The position numbers and the translations under genes were made by a program. A stretch of DNA of 64,000 nt, taken from assembly GCA_012295225.1 (NCBI GenBank), contig WMKK01000002.1, positions 317,167 through 381,166 of the forward strand, read 5' to 3'. Position 1 is the first letter of the stretch. Each line of letters begins with the position of its first letter. Below, one piece after another: positions 54,326 to 62,735 of the stretch. The notes under the pieces are model-generated. The model made no database searches and was not told the origin of the DNA. It worked only from the letters and a program-made list of their open reading frames with translations. Source of the stretch: Ostreococcus mediterraneus (Eukaryota; Chlorophyta; Mamiellophyceae; Mamiellales; Bathycoccaceae).

Positions 54326-55362
54326 ATGTCTGCGACGTTCGTCGCCAAATCGTTCACGCACGTCGCGCAACAACACGCGGCACGCGCGAACGCACACGCG
54401 CGTTCGAACGCGCGCGCGCGCACGATTGCCAACGCCGGTACCGGTCGCTTTATCGTCGGTGGTAACTGGAAGTGCAATGGCAACCTCGCCTCCGTGCGCT
54501 CGCTCATCGCCGAGCTCAACGCCGGGGATATCGTGGATAACGTCGACGTCGTCGTCGCCGCGCCGTTTTTGTACATTGATGAGGCGAAGAGAACGCTGAA
54601 GGCGCCGATTGAAGTGAGCGCGCAAAACTGCTGGGTTGGTGCGTCTTTTCTTTCTCTCTCTCGTGTGCGACAGCGTTCCGGTACATCACAGACGCGCGAC
54701 TAAGACACGTGTGTACGCGTAAATTTTAACGAGCAGAGGACTTTTTCGATGCCACGCGCCACTACGACTCGCAAACGGGTGCGTTCACTGGGGAGGTGAG
54801 CGCGGAGATGCTTGAGGACATGAAAGTCCCGTGGGTTGTTTTGGGTCACTCTGAACGCCGTGCGCCGCCGTTTAATGAATCGAATGAGTTCGTTGGGAAG
54901 AAGGTGGCACATGCCCGCTTTCATGGATTGAGTGTGATTGTGTGCGTCGGTGAAACGCTCGAACAGCGTGAAAGCGGTCGCGCGTTGGAGGTTATTTTTG
55001 AGCAGTTGCAAGCAATTGCGGATGAAATTGACGATCGCGAGCACTCGTCTTGGGGTTCCCAAGTCGTCATCGCGTACGAGCCTATTTGGGCTATCGGTAC
55101 TGGAGTCGTAGCGACTCCTGAGCAAGCGCAAGAAATTCACGCCGGTATTCGCCAATGGCTTGCGGATAACGTATCGGAAGAAGTCTCCAAGGCAACACGC
55201 ATTCAGTACGGTGGGAGCGTGAACGCTGAGAACTGCGTCAAGTTGGCGCAGTTCTCGGATATCGACGGGTTTCTCGTCGGCGGTGCTTCCTTGGATGGCG
55301 ATGCGTTTGTCAAGATCTGCAACTCGAGTGCTGTGCACTATAAAGCTGTAGGCCGACTTTAA
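54326..55362 (+). CDS. TPI: Triose-phosphate isomerase, probably plastid-targeted
   Basis: TPI interconverts glyceraldehyde-3-phosphate and dihydroxyacetone phosphate. I infer exons 54326-54638 and 54737-55362, 312 residues, with a 98-base intron (donor GTGCGTC, branch-like CTAAG at 54700-54704, acceptor CAG at 54734-54736, phase 1). Residues 1-40 are Ala/Arg/Ser-rich like a transit peptide. Active-site residues are present: Asn47 and Lys49 in GNWKCNG, His in LGHSERR and Glu in AYEPIWAIGTG, followed by the loop sequence QYGGSVNAEN. Just after the junction about ten extra residues (EDFFDATRHYDSQT) precede GAFTGE, compared with typical TPI. No other acceptor in the interval removes them. Confidence 0.93.
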
Positions 55363-55455
55363 CTTATTTCTTCAAAGTGCAGTTGCGCATGGATTGTTTC
55401 GTTGTTTGCAGCGGGTTGTTTTCAATAATATAGAATCTCGTCGTACACGTTGTAT

Positions 55456-56820
55456 TCAAATTCCAACTCTAAGGTATTCGAGCGCGTATAGAGCGTGAAG
55501 TGCCACGCCCGTTGTCAAGACATTTTCATCCAAAACATACTCGGTGCTATGTAACGGATGTGTTGCACCCGCAGTCGCGTTGTACGCCCCCAGCCACATC
55601 ATCACGGATGGGAACACTTCACCAAAAAATGAAAAATCCTCCGCAGGCATCACCGGGACGACGGTTTTGATGCTTTCCTCACCAAACATATCGCTCGCGA
55701 CGCGCATCGCTAACGCCGACGCCTTGGCGTCATTTACAGTGGGCGGGTAAGGGATACGTTTTACGCCGTTCCATTCGGGCTCAAACGACGTGGACGCCGT
55801 GCATCCATGTGCCGCGGCAACCGCTTGCACCATCTCTATGATTTTATCTTGGAACTTGATGAATGTTTTAGGATTGAGCGCGCGAAGCGTCCCTTGCAAA
55901 TTAGCCGAATCTGCCATGACGTTGCTCGCCGAACCCGCGTTGAACACCGTGACACTGATAACCACCGAGTCCAACGGATCGGTTAACCGACTTACGAGCG
56001 TTTGCAACGCAGTAACCACCGCACTTCCTGCGACGACGACATCTACATTATTGTGGGGCACCGCGGCGTGGCCGCCTCGTCCCGTAATGTTAACGTCAAA
56101 ACACCCCGACCCAGCCATGATGGTACCGCCTCGCGTGCCCATCGTTCCACTCGGCATTTCCGGATACGGCCAATTATGCAATCCGAACACGCTTTCGAGC
56201 TCAGGCTTCATCATTAATAACCCGGTGCTTCCGTCGCTTGGCGCCAACATTTCCTTGGCGCCGGCGCCGCCCTCCTCGGCGGGTTGAAATATCAATCGCA
56301 CCACGCCCGGAAACGTCTCGGGATCGGCGTCATACTTGGCCTTTAAAATTTTCGCCGCGCCGAGCAGCATGGAGACGTGCCCATCGTGCCCGCACGCGTG
56401 CATGACGCCTTCAATTTCACTCTTGTACGACGACGCCGTCGCCTCTGTGAGCGGCAACGCATCCATATCCGCGCGTAGCCCAACCGCCTTTGCGCCCGTG
56501 CCGATCGTGCCAACCACCCCGGTGGCGCTGACGTACTCATACGAAATTCCAAGCGCCGTGAGTTCGCGCGTGATTACGTCTCGCGTGCCGTGCTCGCGCC
56601 ACATGAGCTCGGGACGTCGGTGCAGTTGGCGCCTCAGGTTGACGACGTAATCTTTCACGCCCTGCGCGGCAGCGAGCACGGCGTTGGCGTCAGCCGCCTT
56701 TGTGATGGTGTGCATGTGCGCCGTCGTCGTCGCGCCGGTGGAGTCATCGACCGCGAAGACGCTCGGTGCGAGCGCGCATAGAAGCGTGAGCCAGCAGAGG
56801 GCGAGGAGCGCGCGAGACAT
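55456..56820 (-). CDS. M20D-family amidohydrolase, ILR1/IAA-amino-acid-hydrolase-like
   Basis: A 454-residue peptidase-family M20D enzyme. A signal peptide (about 1-23, LLALCWLTLLCALAPSVFA) suggests entry into the secretory pathway. Di-metal site motifs are intact: VMHACGHDGHVS (about 140), FQPAEEGGAGA (about 180), GLHNWP, GRGGHAAVPH in the dimer domain, and a late His in THPLHSTEYV. Plant homologues release auxin from IAA-amino-acid conjugates; bacterial ones act on hippurate or other N-acyl amino acids. In a unicellular alga the substrate is unknown. The ATG start gives a good signal sequence. It is convergent with TPI and in tandem with the next gene (74 bases apart). Confidence 0.9.
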   Translation of the reverse strand: MSRALLALCWLTLLCALAPSVFAVDDSTGATTTAHMHTITKAADANAVLAAAQGVKDYVVNLRRQLHRRPELMWREHGTRDVITRELTALGISYEYVSATGVVGTIGTGAKAVGLRADMDALPLTEATASSYKSEIEGVMHACGHDGHVSMLLGAAKILKAKYDADPETFPGVVRLIFQPAEEGGAGAKEMLAPSDGSTGLLMMKPELESVFGLHNWPYPEMPSGTMGTRGGTIMAGSGCFDVNITGRGGHAAVPHNNVDVVVAGSAVVTALQTLVSRLTDPLDSVVISVTVFNAGSASNVMADSANLQGTLRALNPKTFIKFQDKIIEMVQAVAAAHGCTASTSFEPEWNGVKRIPYPPTVNDAKASALAMRVASDMFGEESIKTVVPVMPAEDFSFFGEVFPSVMMWLGAYNATAGATHPLHSTEYVLDENVLTTGVALHALYALEYLRVGI

Positions 56821-56894
56821 GTCGACGTGTGAGGTGCGCGCTCGTTGAGCTATGGATGTGATGCGCTAGTATTATAGAATTTTCGCAAATTATG

Positions 56895-58895
56895 CTATGC
56901 GTCGATGATGCGCAACCTATCCACGGGGGGCATTGGAATTGCACGAGGGATCGACGCGGACGTGGGCATGGGCACGTCTTGTACAGGACTCGGCGCTGGC
57001 GTCGCTGCGGCCGCTGGTTTTGCTACGAATGCCGGCGCGACGGATGCAACTGCGCCGGATGTCGTGGTAAACGCACCAAGTTTCCAGTAGAATGCTAGAA
57101 GCATCAATGTCACGGGCCAAACTAATTCGAACGTAGGGCTCGATGCACAAAACGAGCAAATCGCGTAGACGCATTTTGACACGGCGTATACGAGCGGGAA
57201 CACGTACGTGCGCAGCATTGACCGTATAGCTAAGAAGATGTGACCACCCGGCGTGGCAACGATGGCAATATCTGCATGCGCCTCATCATCATCTTCATCG
57301 TTTCTTTCATCGTCTTCGAGAAATGCTGGCATTGAGGCGTTGATGGGCGACACGTCGCGGAGATTGGCGTAGTCATGCGTCTCTGAACGCGCACCGTCGT
57401 GACGTGTTCGGAATCGACTGCGGGCCGGCATATCACCTGCAACAGAAGACGCGCGCCTATTCCGAATGCCTCTCACTTCACCATCCATACTATACACTGA
57501 TGTGCCATCGTCAGAGTATTCATCCAATCGGCTAAGAATGTCACCCAAGTCGCTTTCGTCGTCGTACACGCTGCCGTCTACTTGGTTCATCGCTTGCAGC
57601 CAGCGTTGGGTGGCAATTTGTCTTGAAGCCTCTGAGCGCGCCAACTCGTCTTGTACGGTATGAAGCTGCTCTTCCAAGTGCGCACGCCGCATGTTTTCAT
57701 CAGCCAACCAAACGATGAAACGCTTACGTCCTCCGATGCGCGCGTCGTCCTCATCTTCGTTTGCATTTTGCCCAAACTGGAAACGCATCTCATCAACAAT
57801 ACCAGACATAGCATTTTCCACGATTGTACTCAGTTCGTGGTTGATTGCATCGGTAACGCTCGAAATCACTTGCTCGCCTTCTCGCTTACTCGACTGGAGC
57901 GCAGGTGAATCCATGGCGCGCGTCAAGGCAGAATGTACCGTCTCCATAACAAGCTTCTCAACTTTGCCTTCCCAAACACGAACCGCAGCTGTTGTGCGCT
58001 CGAGTGGAGTACCACCAGGCGCCTCAGATGGAGTTTCACTTCGAGCGCGACTGCGCAACGATGCATCGTCATCGTCGTCTGGGTGCGTCTCCATCACCTG
58101 CAATAACGCCGTTCTGAGCTCGCCGATGATATCTGCTGCTTGAGACAACTTCATTTCTTGCTCCCGCACGGTTGCCTCGGCGTCCTCTACCCTTCGCCGG
58201 GCTTCGTCGCTTTCATTTCGCGCGTCTCCCAACGTGCGCTCAACGTCGCGTTCGTATGCCCCTATTTTTTCCTCTAAAGCTCGACGTTCGCGACGTTCCA
58301 ACTCAACCATCTCAAACAACTCTTGCACAGTCTCGTCTACGTCATCTTCGTCATCACTATCACGCCGCTGCTTCGACGTAGTCGCCAACGCCGCTCCGAG
58401 CTCACGCGCCAACCGCTCATTTTCCTCAATCAACACCCTATTCTCCCTCTCCTTTTCCTCAACCGCCCTTCGCTGTTCGGCAACCTCAATCTGCGCTTGT
58501 GCGTATCGCTTCACGCGCTCGCGTTCACTCGCGAGCGCGGTATCACTCGATGTGCTCGTCGTCGCGCGCTTGAGCGCCTCCTCCGCCGCGCGCGTGCTCT
58601 CAATCACATCCTCCACGCGCACGTACGCCCGCGTCGTCGACGTCCCTTTCGCACCGGCGCCACGCGCGACATCCTTACCCGTCTTCCGTTTCCCCGCCGT
58701 CGCCGTCGCCATCGACGACGATGGTTTACTCCTCGACGACGAATGCTTTGCCGCGCTGCGATGCGTCACGAATGGATACCCCGCATTTGCCAACGTCGGC
58801 GCGCGCGTGACGCGGTCGACGCCCTCAGCGCGGGCGAATATCGTACCGTCATCGTGCGAGCCTCCGGAGCTGGACGCAGGCGCGCGCGGGGGCAT
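56895..58895 (-). CDS. Coiled-coil protein with C-terminal membrane segments
   Basis: A 666-residue protein of unknown family. The N-terminal 110 residues are basic and disordered. Residues about 110-300 are coiled coil (AQIEVAEQRRAVEEKERENRVL and ERRERRALEEKIGAYERDVE). The middle is helical (INHELSTIVENAMSGIVDEM), then comes an acidic linker. Two hydrophobic segments lie near residues 585-630 (TYVFPLVYAVSKCVYAICSF and LVWPVTLMLLAFYW), followed by an Ala/Pro-rich tail. That suggests a membrane-anchored tether, such as a golgin-like or nuclear-envelope protein, but this is inference. An ATG at 59012 would extend the N-terminus by 39 residues, but that stretch is unlike the rest and looks like UTR, so I chose the ATG at 58895. 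Confidence 0.8.
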   Translation of the reverse strand: MPPRAPASSSGGSHDDGTIFARAEGVDRVTRAPTLANAGYPFVTHRSAAKHSSSRSKPSSSMATATAGKRKTGKDVARGAGAKGTSTTRAYVRVEDVIESTRAAEEALKRATTSTSSDTALASERERVKRYAQAQIEVAEQRRAVEEKERENRVLIEENERLARELGAALATTSKQRRDSDDEDDVDETVQELFEMVELERRERRALEEKIGAYERDVERTLGDARNESDEARRRVEDAEATVREQEMKLSQAADIIGELRTALLQVMETHPDDDDDASLRSRARSETPSEAPGGTPLERTTAAVRVWEGKVEKLVMETVHSALTRAMDSPALQSSKREGEQVISSVTDAINHELSTIVENAMSGIVDEMRFQFGQNANEDEDDARIGGRKRFIVWLADENMRRAHLEEQLHTVQDELARSEASRQIATQRWLQAMNQVDGSVYDDESDLGDILSRLDEYSDDGTSVYSMDGEVRGIRNRRASSVAGDMPARSRFRTRHDGARSETHDYANLRDVSPINASMPAFLEDDERNDEDDDEAHADIAIVATPGGHIFLAIRSMLRTYVFPLVYAVSKCVYAICSFCASSPTFELVWPVTLMLLAFYWKLGAFTTTSGAVASVAPAFVAKPAAAATPAPSPVQDVPMPTSASIPRAIPMPPVDRLRIIDA

Positions 58896-59341
58896 GGCGC
58901 GCGCGCGCGACTGACGCGCGGCGTCGGCTGGACGCGCGCCATCGTGTCCGTTTGGCCCGTTACATATAATAAATACAAACCCTATATTACCCGTAACACA
59001 GCCGAAACACATAGTCTTAAATGTAGTTCAGTATGAAACCCATGTTGGGATTCACGCCGCCGCATCGCTGACGCCATTGCGCGACGCAAACGGTGGACGA
59101 GTGGCGACGATTAAACCAAAATCGCCTGAGAATACAATCGTTAGAACTTGATCAAGGTAATACTTGCGAAAAGGACCACCCGTCGACGTGCGTGAAGGTG
59201 TCGTGCGCTGTTTTCAGTCGAAAAAGCGCGAGTCATCAGCATCATCATCATCATCATCATCATCATCGAAAACCTAGAGAGGTTTTTGTGACTTTCTTTT
59301 TATTTAAGACGCGCCTCGTGTGAGGTTGCGTGCCGTGCGAT
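58896..59341. promoter_or_regulatory. Divergent upstream region of the coiled-coil membrane protein and symporter genes
   Basis: A 446-base spacer between divergent genes. It contains nine ATC units (59241-59267) and a TATTTAAG box at 59301-59308, 41 bases before the symporter start. No gene is supported. Confidence 0.5.
59241..59267. repeat. ATC trinucleotide repeat, nine units
   Basis: A perfect (ATC)9 run, with related TCATCAGC just before. It lies in the upstream region of the symporter gene, about 75 bases before its start codon. Confidence 0.95.
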
Positions 59342-61036
59342 ATGGCGTATCCAACGTTATCCGGCAAGGAATCTATTTCCGTCGTGGAATGCACGACGGT
59401 GTTCTTTTTACTCGTGGCTATCGTCGCGGCGTTGCGCGAGGGCGGGAAGTGGTTGACGCCGCAAAAGTTTTGGGAGAACATTAAAACGCCAAACGTGCAT
59501 TGGTTATCGGCCAAGAACTCGCTTCCGTGGCAACAAATTGGGTTGTCGTACTTTGCTGGAGGTATGGGCGCGTGGGTGTATTATGGTTCGACGGAGATGG
59601 GGGCGAACACGCGCCTGTCGTGGTGGGGAGTTTTCGGGTATTCAGTCGGAAGCGCCGCGCCGGCGTTGATTTTGATTTACATTGCGCCTACGATTAAGGA
59701 ATTTGTTGGTGACAAGAATGGGTTCTCGGTGACTGATTTCGCGCTCTCGCGATTCGGTCGCTCGACTCAGCTCGTCGCGGCGTTTGTGAGCGTGATGTAC
59801 ATGTTTATCTCGTTGTGCGCGGAAATCAGCACCATTGCCAACGTAGCTACGTTGTTCTCTGGTGACTCCGCGTACACGCGCGAAGTTGTTCTCGGCTCGG
59901 TGACTATGATAACGTTGTTGTACACCGTTTTGTGCGGTTTACCCGCGTCCGTGGTCACCGATCGCTTGCAAGGGATTATGATTACCGGCTTCATGCTCTT
60001 CTTTTCCATTTTCCTTTTGGCCAGCAACCCCGTCGATGCTGCGGAGATGCGCGCCGTTTCCAAATCTACCACGAGTGGATTCGTCGTGATGATCACGCTT
60101 ATTTTGGCGGTGATTTCTGCCGAGCTCTTCAACGCTGGACAATGGCAACGCGTCTACGCGGCAAAGAGCACTGCGGATCTTCGCAAGGGCCTCGCGCTCG
60201 GAGCCAGTTTGATCTTCTTCGTCATGTGGTTCTTCGGTATTCTTGGCGTCGTGGCGGCCGCCAAGTATCGTGATGACTTTGATAACTTTGACAAGTTCCA
60301 CTACTTGGCTTTCTTCTATCTCGCCGAAAGTCTCGACAAGGGCTGGCACGTGTTGATTTTAATTTTCGCCACGTCGCTTTGCGTAAGCTCCGTGGACTCC
60401 ATCCAAAACGGTTTGACTTCGGTGCTTTATCGCGACATCTTGAACTATGGTCTTCCAGTGAACGCCGTGCGCGTAGTTTGCGCCGCGCTGAATATTGGTG
60501 CCATCTTTGTCGCCGTCGAGAAGATTGACGTGTTGTCTCTCTTCTTAATGGTTGACTTGGTGTGTGCCATCGCCGCTCCGGCGCTCTATTTGGGTCTCAT
60601 CAGAACGGATATCAACACATTCATCGTTGCCCCGACCGAATTTGGTACCCTCATGGGTGTCGTATGTGGCTCCCTCGCCGTCATCGTCCAAGGCGTCGTC
60701 TTGGAATTAGATGGCGCTTGGACCGACGCGTACGGGGCAGTCTTCTCCAACAAGGATGACCCTTACGCCGCCCCGCCACTTGTCCACCGCGCTTGGGGTG
60801 CTTTCGGCAACTTCTGGCTTCCTGATGGCACCGTCGTCGAAGGCGGTGGCTTGCAAGCTTTCGGCGGTAAGCGCACGATGCTCACTTTCATTCTTGCCAT
60901 CATATTCTCCGCGTTTGGCTCGATGTTCTTCTCGTGGCTCGACGTTTACTTCAGAGGCGAACGGGCGCGACAGCCCTTGATTACCATCAAGGGCGATCGC
61001 ACCGGTCTCGAAGACCATGAGGAAGAAACGGCGTGA
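59342..61036 (+). CDS. Sodium:solute symporter family transporter
   Basis: A 564-residue protein with about 13 hydrophobic segments spread along its length and the SSS-family layout. Examples are WQQIGLSYFAGGMGAWVYYG near the N-terminus, LVAAFVSVMYMFISLCAEIS, and TTSGFVVMITLILAVISAELFNAGQWQRVYAAKS, typical of SSS helix 6 and the following loop. Near residue 340, LILIFATSLCVSSVDSIQNG is the conserved Ser-rich helix tied to sodium binding. The C-terminus is cytosolic and acidic. SSS members carry proline, urea, sugars or other solutes with sodium; the substrate cannot be told by eye. Sodium-driven uptake would suit a marine alga. The start is the first ATG; an upstream GTG opens the frame four codons earlier. 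Confidence 0.87.
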   Translation: MAYPTLSGKESISVVECTTVFFLLVAIVAALREGGKWLTPQKFWENIKTPNVHWLSAKNSLPWQQIGLSYFAGGMGAWVYYGSTEMGANTRLSWWGVFGYSVGSAAPALILIYIAPTIKEFVGDKNGFSVTDFALSRFGRSTQLVAAFVSVMYMFISLCAEISTIANVATLFSGDSAYTREVVLGSVTMITLLYTVLCGLPASVVTDRLQGIMITGFMLFFSIFLLASNPVDAAEMRAVSKSTTSGFVVMITLILAVISAELFNAGQWQRVYAAKSTADLRKGLALGASLIFFVMWFFGILGVVAAAKYRDDFDNFDKFHYLAFFYLAESLDKGWHVLILIFATSLCVSSVDSIQNGLTSVLYRDILNYGLPVNAVRVVCAALNIGAIFVAVEKIDVLSLFLMVDLVCAIAAPALYLGLIRTDINTFIVAPTEFGTLMGVVCGSLAVIVQGVVLELDGAWTDAYGAVFSNKDDPYAAPPLVHRAWGAFGNFWLPDGTVVEGGGLQAFGGKRTMLTFILAIIFSAFGSMFFSWLDVYFRGERARQPLITIKGDRTGLEDHEEETA

Positions 61037-61238
61037 TAAACGATGAATATCCACGACCATATCAAGACGTTGCGACTCTAATACACGAGCGCACACCACA
61101 ATAATACCGCATCTTAAAGAAAGGAAAAAGGCGACGATGATGATACGATGACGACAAGCGACACCATTCCTTGTACTTTACTAGGTATAGTTTAGTTTTA
61201 GCGCATCAATATCAACTTAACTTATTTATTACACACAC

Positions 61239-62576
61239 CTACGCGTATTGGTTACGTTTGGAGAACGTATCCACGAGTACATCACGCGGTGTTTGCCATT
61301 CACGCTCCACCAACCGCTCGACGCTTGCTAAAACGTCTTCAGCTGACGTGCGCGTCGGATCAATTTGCATGATTGAAGACATGTGTGGCTCCAAACTCTC
61401 ATTCGCGGCAAATATATACTTAACTATGCTCTTAATTTTCCCAACCTTGAACGTTTCCAGCTCTTGCGCAATGACGCCACTTCCGCGTTTGCCGTTTGGT
61501 TTGTTCTCCGTCTTGAAGACTTCTTCGGCGAATTCGCGCAAAAAATTAATCACTAGTTCAACTTCAAACTCACGCTCAAACGCGTCGGCGTTGAGTGTCA
61601 CAACGCCATTGGCGTCGCGCGAAAGGGATGCTTTAATGCGGCGGAAAATTAATGGGTCCTGCACCGCACCTCGGCCAATCATAACGCCATCGCAATTGGA
61701 CGCGTTGAGCAATTGCGCGCACCGCGCGGCGTTTGTGACGTCCCCGTTACCTAGCACTGGAATATCTAAAACATCCTTTGCAAACTTAATGTGGTCATAG
61801 TTCGCCCGTCCAGAGTAACCCTGTTTACGCGTGCGCGCGTGCAAAGAGACGAATTTCACCCCAGCCTCTTTGGCGGCGAGTAAATTATCTTTAAGCAGAC
61901 TCGCGTCGTCGTAGCCGCTTCGAAGCTTCATCGTCACCACCGCGTCCGCTCCCGCAGCACCATCCACCATTGCCTTCAAGCACGCGTACACGAGCTCAGG
62001 ATCCCTCAACAACGAACTTCCAGCGCCCTTCCCAGTCACAACATTCGCCGGGCACCCACAATTTAAATCAATTCTCGGCGCTCCGAGCTCGTGCGCTAAG
62101 ATCCTCGACGCCTCGCGCAACAACGTCGTCTCGCTTCCCATAATCTGTGCCGCGAGCGGTATCCCAAACAACTCATCCGCATCGTACTTGCCGCATAAAT
62201 TACGTAATAATTTCTCTGGATTCGCACCATTCGGTAGCGTGCCTGCAAATGAACGCGACAAAAGGTTAGTTTGTGTCTCGAGCGCGCCGACGTCGGTAAA
62301 ACCACACCCACCTGGAATTCGTATAAACTCTCGACATCCCTCGTCAAACGCCCCGTGACCTCGCGCGCTCAGTGCGATGCGAAACCGCGAGTCTCCTAAC
62401 CCTTCCATGGGCGCCGCGTGCAGCGATGGGCATCCACCGCCGCGTCCGCGCGCGAAAAGCTCGTCATAGTCCACGCGCGTGGCCATGGCGGCGGCGGAGC
62501 TCCCCCGTCGCGCTCGCCCCCGCGCCGACGTCGATGCGGGAGATGACGCCACAGAGACGTGACACGCAGTACGCAT
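61239..62576 (-). CDS. tRNA-dihydrouridine synthase
   Basis: A 445-residue flavoenzyme that reduces uridine in tRNA D-loops. The FMN-binding TIM barrel begins near residue 50 (PSLHAAPMEGLGDSRFR). The catalytic cysteine lies in DLNCGCPAN (about residue 171). Later motifs are VTMKLRSGYDD, VSLHARTRKQGYSG, VLGNGDVTNAARC and GVMIGRGAVQDP. The layout is nearest bacterial DusC/DusA-type proteins, with a C-terminal helical domain (EWQTPRDVLVDTFSKRNQ at its end). The first 30 residues are Arg/Ala/Ser-rich and could target an organelle; ATG at residue 31 (MATRVDYDELF) is an alternative start. It is divergent from the leucine-rich-repeat gene (159 bases). Confidence 0.95.
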   Translation of the reverse strand: MRTACHVSVASSPASTSARGRARRGSSAAAMATRVDYDELFARGRGGGCPSLHAAPMEGLGDSRFRIALSARGHGAFDEGCREFIRIPGGCGFTDVGALETQTNLLSRSFAGTLPNGANPEKLLRNLCGKYDADELFGIPLAAQIMGSETTLLREASRILAHELGAPRIDLNCGCPANVVTGKGAGSSLLRDPELVYACLKAMVDGAAGADAVVTMKLRSGYDDASLLKDNLLAAKEAGVKFVSLHARTRKQGYSGRANYDHIKFAKDVLDIPVLGNGDVTNAARCAQLLNASNCDGVMIGRGAVQDPLIFRRIKASLSRDANGVVTLNADAFEREFEVELVINFLREFAEEVFKTENKPNGKRGSGVIAQELETFKVGKIKSIVKYIFAANESLEPHMSSIMQIDPTRTSAEDVLASVERLVEREWQTPRDVLVDTFSKRNQYA

Positions 62577-62735
62577 GATGCGTTCGACGCGCGCGCGAGG
62601 ACTCGAGGCGGCGCGCGCGACGACGCGTGCGAAAGTGACGTTTTGGTTCTCTTTGGACTAAATTTAGGCGCCAATGCGACACGCCGCGGTGGGCGCGACA
62701 GAGACGCGCGCGCGAGACATTGCACGAAGCGCGAC

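Noticed and set aside
59093-59323. 76-codon frame with a poly-His run
   Set aside because: The His run is just the ATC/CAT microsatellite read in one frame; the rest lacks any protein-like pattern.
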